From positions 2,790,001-2,854,000 of the forward strand of contig WAID01000003.1 of the NCBI GenBank assembly GCA_016584495.1: DNA of 64,000 nt. Reading direction: 5' to 3'. The DNA comes from Celoporthe dispersa. Lineage: Eukaryota > Ascomycota > Sordariomycetes > Diaporthales > Cryphonectriaceae. Below are positions 1 through 10,614 of the stretch, in pieces (position 1 is the stretch's first letter; every line of letters begins with the position of its first letter). Position numbers and translations under genes: made by a program. The notes below the pieces were generated by a model. It did not search any database, had not been told where the DNA came from, and was given only the letters and a program-made list of their open reading frames with translations.

Positions 1-115
1 GCCCTCGGGTCATGATGGGTTCCGGTTCAAAAAGACCGCTGTCAGCAGGCGCAGGTGAGATGCCATGACAGGAGCTTCTTTGACGGTGAAGCGCGCGGGC
101 GTCAATGGATGGAGA

Positions 116-152
<37 letters not shown>

Positions 153-1124
153 GTTTCTCGTGCTAGTGGTCACAGGGTGTAATTTCCTATTGCAGTAATA
201 TCCCGTCTTGAGGGAGCAAACTTGGTTGGAAAAGGCTCTTGTAGTTGTCGAGAGGTTTGATTGGATGAATCTTAATGGTTGCGAGTGGGATCGGGTCTTT
301 GATCTGACTAGATTAGATCGTCGCCCCCAAAGTAGCCTGTTGCGTGTAGACGTGATTTGTAGTACACCCACTGTTGTTGAGGTGCGTCTGATCTTGGGAT
401 TTGTGGATGAGAACGGGACGGGGGACACTTTGCCATGGAGCTGTGGTACGATGAGAATTGTGATATTCGAAATCCATTGATTTTGTTCTGATCGGCTCAA
501 GTCTTACCTTCGATACGCATTTGCTTGGACAGTACAGGAAAAAGAAGAGAGAGAAAGAAGAAGAAAAAAAAAGAGAGAGAGAAAGAGGAACGGCAGGCGG
601 AGCATGACAACCTACCTCTTCCAGCAGTCTCTCTCGGCATCCCTAATCCAGGCCCTCGACCATGCCCTGACCCAGCACCCTGACAGCCAATGCTGCCTGC
701 CATGTTCTTCTCCCTGCACCCCCTCCAGCAGGCCACGGCGCCTTTGTTCTATACTGCTGGTTCTCGCCCCAACTCCTTTGACGATCCGGTTGTGCAGTTT
801 GTTGTACAGCGCTCTGGTGAACCAATAATCAATACCAACGAATACAAGAGAGGCAAGCAAGAGTCCCGTGTGTGACAACCCCCGACACAGAGCACCACCA
901 TTGCTCCTCCTCCTTCAGCGAGAGCCCTCCCAGGCTCGTCCGTCAGATATATTGTAGTCGCGACCTGCCGTGGTCGGGCTTGCACGGCTGGTCGCCTGCC
1001 CGACGTAGGTCCTCACTGGTGAGGAGGACTTCCCAGGCGAGAGCCTCACAGGTGTCCGCAGCACCCGCCCGGCAGTCGTATCCCCGGCATGGGACTGCTG
1101 CTGCCCAGCACCCAGTTGCTGGCC
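1..1124. other. Gene-poor left flank
   Basis: No coding region is recognisable on either strand. The stretch carries a (GA)n microsatellite at about 116-148 and a purine-rich tract at about 538-592. It probably includes the 3' untranslated region of the Dbf2-like kinase that ends at 1125. Confidence 0.6.
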
Positions 1125-3291
1125 CTACAGCATCGTGCCGAACAACCCATCCGAGGTGATGGGTTTCCTCCGCGGGCTGCCGGTGTCCTCGTCTGCCTTC
1201 CGGTGACGGAAGGTGAACCCGACAAACAGCGACTTGCCCATGTCGTCGTCGCGCTCGGCCATCTTCTCCAGTGCCGTCTGCTTCTCGTGGACCTCCTTGT
1301 ACTTGGCCATGTCGGCCTCGTTGGTGAAGTCGTCAAAGTAGCCCGCGTCTGTCTCGGAGTCCAGCTCGGGGACGAACGGGGCCTTGGTCTCGCGCAGTGC
1401 GTCCCAGTCCACCTCGGCAAAATATTGGTGCGCGTAGATGTCCTTGATGTTGGAGAAGCGCTTCGAGCGCGAGTTGATGCAGGTCGTGATGAAGGTCCAG
1501 GTCCTGTTAGAGAGGAAGTAGTTGGGGTCTTCCCACACCGGCCGCTTCAGCACCTCCTTCCAGTGCTTCAGGTTGCGCCACGTCTCGTCCGGCGTGGCGC
1601 CGGCAAACGGAGGGAACCCGGTCAGGGCCTCGAACAGCATACACCCGAGGCTCCAGTAGTCGACCGTGTAGTCGTATTCCTCGCCGCGGAGCACCTCTGG
1701 CGCCATGTAGTCCGGCGAGCCGACAATGGACTTGGCGTAGTTTGCATCTTTGTCGCGCATCGACCTGTACCCGTCGCGGCGCTCTGCCACTGTCCGCTGG
1801 TCCATCGGCTTTCCAAAGGGCACCGAGGTCTCGGACGCCTTCTCCAGGCGGACCCGCATCGACTCGATCTTTGCCGGCGCCAGGAAGCCTGCCGCCAGGC
1901 CAAAGTCGGTCAGCTTGACGTGGCCGGACGAGTCAACGAGGAAGTTCTCGGGCTTCAAGTCGCGGTGGATGTAGCCCAGCTGGTGGAGGGCGTCCACGGA
2001 GCAGAACATCTCCGCGATGTAGAACCGAGCATGTCGGTTCGAGAGGACCCCGGTGTTGTTCAGGAGCGTGCGGAAGTCGCCTCCAGGTACGTATTCCTAT
2101 CAGTCTGTAAGCCGAGTTCGTGCTGGGGGCCGCCTCTCCGCTGCCCACCCCCGAGAGGTCAGGCTTCTGCTCACCATGGCAAGGTAGATATTCTTGTCAT
2201 CCTGGAACGAGTATAGGAGGCGGACGAGCCACTGGCTCTTGGCAGTAGTCAGGATGTCTCGCTCGGTCAGGACGTGGCGGACCTCGTCTAGCTTGAACAG
2301 CAATGCCTTGCTCATGACCTTCAGGGCGCAGACCTCCTTCGTGTCCTTCTTCTGGGCCAGGAACACCTGACCGTAGCCTCCCTGTCCGACCTGTGTGAGG
2401 ATCTGGAAGTCACCCTGGCGGAGCCGCACCCTCCGCTTGCGAAGGTTAGCCCGCTCACGCCCAGTGTACTTGTGCCACACCTGCTTGTAAGACGCCTCGT
2501 CGGTTTCGGGAGGGGCGGGGAACTCGGCCTGGAAGGCATTGAGCCGGCTCTGGCGGTTGCCGACGTATGTGAGGAGGTCGAAGTAGTAGTCGAGAAAGTC
2601 TGCGCGCACGGGGTGGTGTTAGCGTTCCTGTGACTGCGTCGCGTTATTCCTCGCGGGCAGCTTGGTTGATTTCCCCCTCCTTCCTTCTTTCGGACGTACA
2701 CAGCTGGGTCACGTTGACCATGCGCCTTACGTTCGGCTTCTGCAGGATCTCACGCTCCTCCGCCGTGAGGCCGCGAGCAGTGTCGAACTTCTTGGCCGGG
2801 GGGGTGCCCCGAGAGCTCTGGTATATATCCTGCCTGGAGAGCGCAGCATGGCTCGGCAGGGCCGAGAGGGTGGGAACGGTCTTGGACGTGGTGGGTGGAG
2901 TGTTCTCCTGGCCCTGGTGTTTCAGCGGCGGGGAGGGGCTGCCCTTGTGTGCTACACTATCGTCGACCAGCAGGGTGGTGTTTGCGACGTCGGCATCAGG
3001 CGGCTGGAAGCTGTTTCCCTTGCCAGGCGACAGGCCCTGGACGACGGACTGCGGGCGGCCCAGCCTGATGGGGGTGTCAAAGACGTTGGCGCCCAGCTTT
3101 GGGTGGTTCTCATGGGCCTGCGGGAGCTCGTGGGCACCGGGTGGGAAGGACCTCTTGCTGGGGCTGCCCACAGGCGTGCTGGCGGGCTCGATAAATGTGT
3201 TCCTGACGGGGGTCTCGGGGCGGCCAAGGTCGATCTTGTTGCCATTGTCCTTGCCGCCGGCCGCAAAAACATTAGACATGAAGCTGGCCAT
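1125..3291 (-). CDS. dbf2: Dbf2/Sid2-type NDR-family AGC protein kinase
   Basis: Serine/threonine kinase of the mitotic exit/septation initiation (Hippo-like) network, which with its Mob1 partner controls cytokinesis and septation. Three exons on the minus strand: 3291-2700, 2599-2175, 2096-1125; all splice sites are GT-AG and the exons sum to 662 codons plus stop. Residues 1-190 are a low-complexity Ser/Pro tail. The NDR/Mob-binding region begins near 190 (YFLDYYFDLLTYVGNRQ). The glycine loop is GQGGYG at 269-274, catalytic Lys is K291, HRDLKPEN has D385, and DFG has D403. An NDR-type insert precedes the activation segment with S462 (KSIVGSPDYMAPE). The C-terminal hydrophobic motif FVGFTF places the phospho-threonine at T634. 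The start is the MASFMSNVF methionine; the frame stays open upstream to 3561 but that part looks like leader. No frame breaks. Confidence 0.96.
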
Positions 3292-4260
3292 CTTGCAGGC
3301 GTGCTGCTGGGCTGGTGGCGTGATCGAGTCGCCCTTTGTTTTTTTTTTCTCTTCTTCTTTTTTGGGATGGTGCGGCGGCGCTGTCTGCGGCGGCCCAAGG
3401 AGTCGGGCGTGGCTGATGCTCGACGGCGGGGTAAACAAGGGAAATAATGACGGCGCGGACGGAGTGCTGTGTTGCGGTTTGCGATACCCAGCAGGGGGAG
3501 AAAAAGACGTGTCGAAATGATAATGCTGCTGACAGACAACAAGACAAAACAACACACACAAGACAGGAAAAAGAGGTTAGGACCTCGCAAGGCCAGTGCC
3601 GCGTCGATGATTGGGCAGCGGCAGAGAGAAGGCGCAGCCCAACTTGAGCTGAGTTGAGGTCGACACGGACGACGCGCGCACCCTCACATGTGAGAGGGCC
3701 AAAACAAGCGGTGGGGTTTGTTTTGGCGGGATGCGATTCTGACAATGCAAGTGCAAGGAATGGGAATGAGTTGCAGAGGGAGACAGCCCACTTTTTGGGA
3801 TCCACTGCTGTAGTGGCAGTTGGCAGGAAAGCCCGCCGCAGCGCCAGCGACCCCGCTGAAGACACCCACTATCGCTGGCCCTGTTGGTGCAGCAACAGCG
3901 CGACGAAACGCGCCAGAGGCCCCCCAGGCTTGCATTCCAGCTCCCGGGCCCTTCCCTCACCTGGGATACCCCTGGCCAGCTGCGACCTGCAGAGTCCTCA
4001 CAACTGAGAGCAGTAGACGGAACTTGCTTTTATCTGCTGCACTTCCACCATGAGTGACGCTTCTCCGAGGGCCTCTCGTGCCGATGATGAACCGCACAGA
4101 ACCGCACAGAGTTGCGGCCTTCAGGTCAGCTTGTTCGAGCTGGCGCATGGGTGTCTCGCAGCGCTCCGTTGTTAGGCCCAGGAAGTTGCCAAGTGGCCTG
4201 GTCTCTTGCATGAACACAAATGTTTATGCGCGGAATCAGTCTGGACACCTCATTTTATTT

Positions 4261-4291
<31 letters not shown>

Positions 4292-5288
4292 AGCCTTACG
4301 TATTGCAACGCGATTGGAATCGTTGGCAGTTGGACCGTATATAGAAGGCTATCCTTTACCCTCGCCAAGGCAATGTTTCTGGTGAAGAAGGCGTAGATGG
4401 CTTGACGGTTTTCTTGAAGAGTCAGGAGCCGCTCGGGAGGTGAACATAAGCGCGCAAAGGACTTCATTCTTCTCGGCATGGAATATGAAGTCTGACCCCA
4501 TCTATGCTCATCGTTCCAGGAGCGGCTGCTGACTCCAGCCGGGGCAAGCTGCTGGTAAGAGGGTCTCATACAACAAGCAGCTGATCCGATGCGCTGGGGG
4601 AGTTGGTGACAAGATGAACCATCATCCTACGCAAGAAGGAATATTTAGACTAGCGAGTCTGCCGCACGCTTGAGCCTGTGAGGTCTATCCAGGTAGGCTT
4701 ATATGATAAGAGCCAGTGTAGAGGTGAGCGAGAGCGAGTACTCGGGCCTCTGGCGGTGCGGATGATCGTGGAACACTGGGCTCTCCTAGGAATTGGGGAT
4801 GATGTACCACAAGCTTGGGATCCGGCTGGGTTGAGACCTGAGCGCAAACAGCCGCTGTGAAAAGCTGATGGACAGCACATGGCTTTTCGATTGAGCATTC
4901 CGCCCTTTGTTGTCAAGACGATTCAGAGCCCAACCTGCCCTTTCCTGGTCACGTGGGCTCCATCACGGTATGGACAAAGGAGTGATTGTGTTCGTGACCA
5001 GACAGTCGATCGGATTCTCTAGACGTTTGCGAAGACTGAATCAGGCGTCCTCGGGCGCCCGGTTGCGAAGGACCCCTACGCCGAAATGCAGTAGAAACAC
5101 AGATGCAGATTCCATGATACCCGTAGCCGATCTCGTCGTAAAAAATAAATCTCCTTTTCAGAAACTCGTCCCTTCCAATTTCCGGAGACCGCCAGCCCAA
5201 TCCGTAGAGAGTAGTCCTCTAGTCCTCTTGTCCATGTTCCGATGCCCACCCGTCACCAGTTCATCCCGCCGAGGCACCCGGTGTGCGC
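3292..5288. other. Intergenic, Dbf2 promoter and S30 3' side
   Basis: About 2 kb with no supportable gene. It should contain the Dbf2-like kinase promoter and leader (the minus-strand leader near 3340-3360 is A/G-rich) and the S30 3' region. A (TA)n microsatellite lies at about 4260-4285. Open frames here show no family resemblance I recognise. Confidence 0.5.
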
Positions 5289-5877
5289 TTACGAGGTGGG
5301 GTTGGGGTTCATCTGTCGCGCTGGTTGTCAGCCAGAGTCGCCTTCTCCTTTGTGGGCAGAAGGCGCAGGGGGTGCAGAGCTGCAGGAGCAGCCCTCTATA
5401 TCTGCATCGCTTTGCGGTTTTCTGAGTACTGACCTTTCTCTTGCCACCGGTGAGCTGGACGTTCACGAAACGGCGGGTGTACTTGAGCCTCTTCATGGCA
5501 CGACCCTTACTGCTCTGCTGTCAGCACCATCCAGGGTGTCTTCCTGCCGCAAATTTGCATCGAGGGGTCGCGGTGAGAGAAGGGGGTTTGCTGATCGAGG
5601 GTCGCGTGTCGGGGTTTTCATCAGACGTACGGCAGCTTCTTCTTCTCTGTAGCAAAGCTTGTCAGTAATTGCGTGCTCATCGTAAGTACAAAAAAAAAGA
5701 GAATTTTGACGTTACGCACCCTGCTTCTCAACCTTGGGGGTCTGAGACTTGACCTTGCCGGCACGGGCCCTATTTGTCGAAGAATTTGTCAGAAATTTTT
5801 CGTCCTGTTCTCAGTCGCAGCAGCAGCGAGTCCCTGGAAGTCGGCCGTCCTTACAGAGATCCGTGAACCTTTCCCAT
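5289..5877 (-). CDS. rps30: 40S ribosomal protein S30 (eS30)
   Basis: Small basic protein of the cytosolic 40S subunit. Five exons on the minus strand: 5877-5855, 5769-5720, 5646-5631, 5509-5434, 5312-5289. They join to 62 codons plus stop with correct phase at every junction. The N-terminus MGKVHGSLARAGKVKSQTPK, the basic KKKLPKGRAMKRLKYTRR stretch, the RFVNVQLTGGKRK segment and the terminal MNPNPTS match fungal S30 throughout. There is no N-terminal ubiquitin-like fusion, unlike the animal FUBI-S30 precursor. Four introns in 186 coding bases, including a 16-nt exon, is intron-dense but usual for fungal ribosomal protein genes. The gene is divergent from the WBP11-like gene with a 303-bp shared upstream region. 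The exons are too short to stand out as open reading frames. Confidence 0.96.
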
Positions 5878-6180
5878 TTTCGATGTTTAATTGAGTGACT
5901 GTCGATTTGATGATCGGTGTCTAGTTGGTAGGGGGGAGGGGACAGTCGATGGTTTGTCGATTGAAGGTTGTCGGACGGTGATGAGTCGTTGGAGGAATTC
6001 TTGGTGGGTTTGCTGAGGTTTGCCCCCGCTGGCAGTGGGCGGCGAGCCGGTTCGGGTTAGCAGCACAAATCACGTGCAACTCATCGGTGTTAAGATAAGA
6101 GTCTCCGATAAGCCCAGATGGCTGGAAGATCAACAAGGCGACGCTCTCAACCTCGACAGTTGTACGAGCAGACCAACAAA
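5878..6180. promoter_or_regulatory. Bidirectional upstream region between S30 and WBP11-like genes
   Basis: A 303-bp spacer lies between the divergent start codons of S30 (5877, minus) and the WBP11-like gene (6181, plus), so both promoters must lie in or overlap it. I see no unambiguous TATA box. Confidence 0.5.
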
Positions 6181-7122
6181 ATGGCCAAGGAGAAGAACTT
6201 CAACCCTGTGCAGGCTCAGCGGAAGGCCGACAAGGCCAAGGCCATCAAGAAAGGTGCGTTACCCTCTACTCTTTCCCTTTTTTATTTTCATCTTTTTTTC
6301 TTCTTCTTCGTTTAGCGACTAACCCCGTTCTTGTTAGGAAAGGCTGATGTCACAGCCAAGCGCAACGAGCGCCTGGCAAAGCGCAACCCGGAGCGCATAC
6401 AGAAACAAGTCGACGACCTGAAGGCAATCGCCAGTGGCGGCGGCAAGCTTACACGGCACGAAGAGCAGCTTCTGGAGGGTCTCGAGAAGGAGCTCAAGGC
6501 AGTGCAGAAGGCTCGCGAGGCGCTCGGCGACGCAGCACCTCAGTTCAGGCGCGGCGGGCCACCGCGCGATGGAAATAATGACAGAGGCGTGCTGGGCAAG
6601 CGGAGGCGGGACCTCAACGACGCCGAGTCGAGCAGTGACAGCGATGTGCCAGAGGACGTGAAGGCCATTCCCATGCCGAGGGACACGCCACCGCCTATCC
6701 CGAGGGACGTCATGGATAAGTGGTGGGCCAAGAGGAGGGCCAAGAGGAACGCGAATGCCAACACTGAGCCGCTCGGCCGTGACAGGGGCATTGGCGGGGA
6801 GGGTGCTGACAAGGAGCGTCCTACGACGAAACCAACACCGGTGGTCGAGGCCAAGACTGTGTACGAAGCCAGGCCCATGGTCAGGGATCTAAGAAAGGAG
6901 GCTGCCGCCTTCGTTCCGACCGTCGTGAGGCAGAAGCTGGATAAGAGTCAGGGCAAGGGTGGTCTGATGGAGCCCGAGGAGGCGGACAGGTTAGAGCAAG
7001 AGGGCTACCTGAAATCCGCAGCCGCCAGGAAGACTGATGGCCAGTCGACCGAGATCGAAGATGGCCCGGCACCTGCATCTAGGCATGTCACCATGGAGGA
7101 AGTCGAGGACGACGAAGACTGA
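6181..7122 (+). CDS. WW-domain-binding protein 11 (WBP11)-like RNA-processing protein
   Basis: Two exons: 6181-6253 and 6338-7122, 285 residues; the donor is GTGCGT and the acceptor TTAG. The N-terminus MAKEKNFNPVQAQRKADKAK followed by a basic helical region (KRNERLAKRNPERIQKQ) is the signature of the WBP11 family, nuclear proteins linked to pre-mRNA splicing. The middle has Pro-rich stretches (PMPRDTPPPIPRD) of the kind that bind WW domains, and the C-terminus is acidic (VEDDED). A second in-frame ATG at 6118 would add 21 residues; I chose 6181 because the family begins at the MAKEKNFNP-type motif. No frame breaks. The fungal protein is shorter than the animal one, so exact orthology is inferred. 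Confidence 0.88.
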
Positions 7123-8145
7123 AGAAGCCTGGACAGTGCAGTCCGGCTCGGAACGATATCGCCTGCGGCCGTCAAGAGGCCGCACATGGCATCGCTAACT
7201 CATGGACATTTTCACAGTCTGTGAGTATCTACCTAACCTATCACATATGCTAGCGAGGCTAGTATTATATTGTATGCAAAGAGTAGGACACATCAACCCG
7301 TGACCTGCGGCACTCTGACGGTAACTAACAGGACCATGTGCAGTTCACAACCTACAGCGCATTGATAGCCAACAACGGCCCAAGCTCTCATCTCTCCGTG
7401 GATCAACTTTCAGATGCTCTAGCCTCTGCAGGCATAGTGTCTAGGCTGTCTTCGGTAGCCTCATGCTGTGATGGCAACTCTCCTCGCTGTTCTACCAAAT
7501 GAACAGCCCGGGGCCTCCCTTTGCCCTCGCCACCACCAGGAAGCGAGCGACACCGGCATGTTGTGAGAGACACATCCTAATGCGCAAGATGGTGACGGCA
7601 CACAGACGGCTCCGGTCTTTGGCTTAGCATCGCTACACCGTGGACAAGTCTGCACAATTTATATGCAAGGCATATTGTCAATGATCACAAATCCAACCTG
7701 AAGGAGTAATATACCCCGTCGGGCTCCTCATCCTGACTGGTGGTGGGGTCACGGATGACATGTGCAAATTCGTGATTGGGCATGGAGGATGGTCTTGTAG
7801 TGTAGGATTCTCCTCGTCTGCCCTGCAGCCTTTCTGCCTCCTCCAACCATGAGATAGCAGTGATTCCAAATCTCTCTTATTCAGAGGGAGGGACGCCCTC
7901 TCGAATCACCCATTTATCCGATTCCTAAGTCCCATAGATTGTCGGCTTCGAACGGGTCTCCACCTCGACTGAGCCGGGGGGGAGGGGGAATCCGAAAGCG
8001 GAGCTAGACCAGCAAGGAGGGAAGACGATATATTGAACAGACTATTCAGCGGCGACGTTTTGTTCAACGACTCGGCGGAGTCTATTGTCGGGCTGGAGAT
8101 TTGTTTCGAGCACGTGCTGCTTTGTACTTGTGTTCAGAAGTTGCC
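7123..8145. other. Intergenic region
   Basis: About 1 kb between the WBP11-like gene and the MCT-type transporter, both on plus. No gene or RNA recognised. It should hold the transporter promoter; an in-frame upstream ATG at 8101 may mark a slightly longer N-terminus or leader. Confidence 0.5.
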
Positions 8146-9808
8146 ATGGCCACAGAGACTCTCACCATTCAGAAAAGTCCTCAACACAAGTGGACATGTA
8201 ACAGTGGCGGCAGCAGTTCACTAATATGGGACTCAGTCGCCGTCAAGGCTCCATACGAGACAGCGACCAACCCGGGCGCGATCGAGCTGAGGTCGCGGCA
8301 CGAAGAGGTGGAGGGAACGAACGGCTCTGGCTCCAGATCCGACGAGAACGAAGAGGAGAAGCAGAGCCAGGCTCCAGACATCGCAGCCAACCCACCCACC
8401 GCGCCTGATCTGCTTGTACTTCCCAGCAACCCCGAGCCAGACCTGCGCGGGTGCTCGACCTCCGGCACAGACCATGAGACATACCCAGAGGGCGGCCTGC
8501 AGGCATGGCTCGTCGTGCTCGGCTGCTGGCTCGCCCTCATCGCCTCCATGGGGCTGCTGAACACGCTGGCCACCTTCCAGGCGTACCTGACCACACACCA
8601 GCTCGCGCACTACAGCGAAGGCACCGTTGGATGGATATTCTCGACCCATACCTTTGTCGTGTTCTTCTTTGGGCTGTACATTGGTCCCCTGTTTGACAAG
8701 TACGGGCCAAAGTGGATCGTCCTGGCTGGTATGCTCTGCATCACCACCGGCATGATGCTGTTCAGCATCTCCACCGGTACGGTTTCCCCCCTCCTTTCTT
8801 GGTAAACAACGAGACATGATGTACATGGGAGGGTTCTCTCCTCGTGTCTGGTTATCAGAGCCATGATGCTGACCGGCTCGACTTCATGTCTGTCTCTCAG
8901 AGCTCTGGCACTTTATCCTGTCCTTCGGCCTCCTCACAGGCCTAGGCAGCTCCCTCGTCTTCATCCCGGCCTTCGCCGTGCCGGGCCACTACTTTATGCG
9001 CCGGCGCGGCTTTGCGACCGGCTTCGCTGCGACCGGCGGCTCTATCGGCGGCGTCATCTTCCCCATCATGCTCGGGTCCTCTTCCCGCGCCTGGGCTGGG
9101 GCTGGGCCATCCGCATCGTCGGCCTCCTGTGCCTCGTCCTCTGCGGCCTCGCCAGCCTCCTCATGCGGCGCCGCCTGCCCCCGGCCCAGAACGCGAGCCC
9201 GCACCCTGACTTCCGCATCTTCAGGGACCGGGCCTTCCTGTTCACCACGATCGGGGTCTTCCTGATGGAGTTCGCGCTCTTCATCCCCCCTCACCTACAT
9301 CTCCAGCTACGCCCGCGCCGCCGGCTACAGCAGCTCCTTCTCCCTCCAGGCCGTCCCGATCCTCAACGCCGCCTCCGCCCTGGGGCGCGCCCTCCCCGGG
9401 CTACTGGAGCGACCTCATCGGCCCCTTCAACGTGGAGCTGCTCGCGATGCTCCTCTCCATCATCGCCTGCTTCGCCCTCTGGCTCCCGGCGGGCTCCTAC
9501 ACCGCCGGCCTCGTCCTCTTCGCCGTCCTCTTCGGCTTCACCTACGGCACCTTTGTGAGCACCACGCCTGTGTGTGTGGGCCGCCTGTGCGGGACGCAGG
9601 AGTACGGGCGGTACTACGCCACCTGCTACACCATCGTCAGCGTTGCCTGCCTGATCGGCGTGCCTATTGCCGGCAATATCCTGACCAGTGATGGTGGGGC
9701 ATACTGGGGGTGATTGTCCTGACAGGGTGTTTGTTTGTCGGGGCCTTTGGGTCTCTGGGGGCTGCCAAGGGGTGTAGTGTGGATTGGAAGCTGTTGGCTG
9801 TCTTCTGA
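8146..9808 (+). CDS. MCT-type (SLC16-like) major facilitator transporter, with four frame breaks
   Basis: Twelve-helix MFS transporter of the fungal monocarboxylate-transporter-like group, which moves monocarboxylates, riboflavin or other small acids across the plasma membrane. Two exons: 8146-8776 and 8901-9808. The first exon has a hydrophilic acidic tail followed by YPEGGLQAWLVVLGCW, typical of the family before helix 1, and the loop motif DKYGPKW. In exon 2 the reading frame breaks at about 9077-9080 (base missing after GGGTCC), 9285-9290 (one extra C), 9398-9400 (one extra G) and 9708-9712 (one G missing). Family sequence resumes after each break, the four indels cancel, and the total is 512 codons plus stop at 9806-9808. 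Taken literally the protein is disrupted. The start at 8146 was chosen over the in-frame 8101. It lies next to the polyketide synthase, so it may be a cluster transporter. Confidence 0.85.
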
Positions 9809-10614
9809 GGCAACTGAGCCGTCTGTTCATGTGTGTGTGTGTCATGAGCAAGCACAAGAACAGGATCACATCGGCATTTTTATACTGCAGCTGCTAGTAT
9901 ATTAGTACATGTATTATTATAATCCAGGACATTGTTGAATAATAATAATACTTCCAAGAAACATACTTTGTCCTCCCAAACAAGGCAGGCTCTAAAGATA
10001 CCAAGACAGACAGATGGTCTGCTAGCCAAAAAAAACAAAAACAATCAACCCTGGGTTCTTGCAGTCTTGAGTATTTTTTCATCATAACCTCAACCAAAAA
10101 AGAAAAAGTTTCGACGCCAAAGTGACCTCCAATATGTCTGTCAATGTTCAACATCACGACGCCAACATCGTCCTCGACATGATCTGGCGTGAAAAGGTTT
10201 AGCAACATTGTATGTATAGCTAAACATTCGTCGTCAGCAAAGGTTCTGTGTTCTTTGATTAATTTCCAATAATTGTCCAGAAAAGAAGATAATCCTCAGC
10301 ATACATGCCTTCAGCAGCGAGAGACACCCTGTGCTTGTACAAAAGATATAAAAGGTTACGGCAAGCTTTCTCAACATGCTCCCATACCACACGCACTGAG
10401 AAAGGAGAAGAAGAGGAAGAAAACAAACAAAACACACAGAACGAACGCCCTAGTCTTGCAAGCGGGTATAACAAAAACAACTCCTATGAATCTCTGAAAA
10501 CTACTTGAACATTTTCCCCTTACCCGTGGGCCACCCCTCTTGGCCCCTTGCCCTTTCCAAGGCATCATGATCCTTGGCAGGCGAAGGGGGCCGGGGGCGT
10601 CGCCTCTCTCTCTC
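9809..10614. other. Intergenic, convergent 3' ends
   Basis: About 800 bp between the 3' ends of the MCT transporter (+) and the polyketide synthase (-). No gene seen. A short (TG)n run lies at about 9831-9842. The stretch is A-rich near 10025-10045 and 10395-10445. Confidence 0.5.

Noticed and set aside
1089..2216. 375-codon plus-strand frame
   Set aside because: It lies antisense to the kinase exons and their intron and mirrors their codon bias; a shadow frame.
8101..8145. Upstream in-frame ATG of the MCT transporter
   Set aside because: Possible, but 8146 gives a start followed directly by a typical hydrophilic tail; kept as an alternative only.
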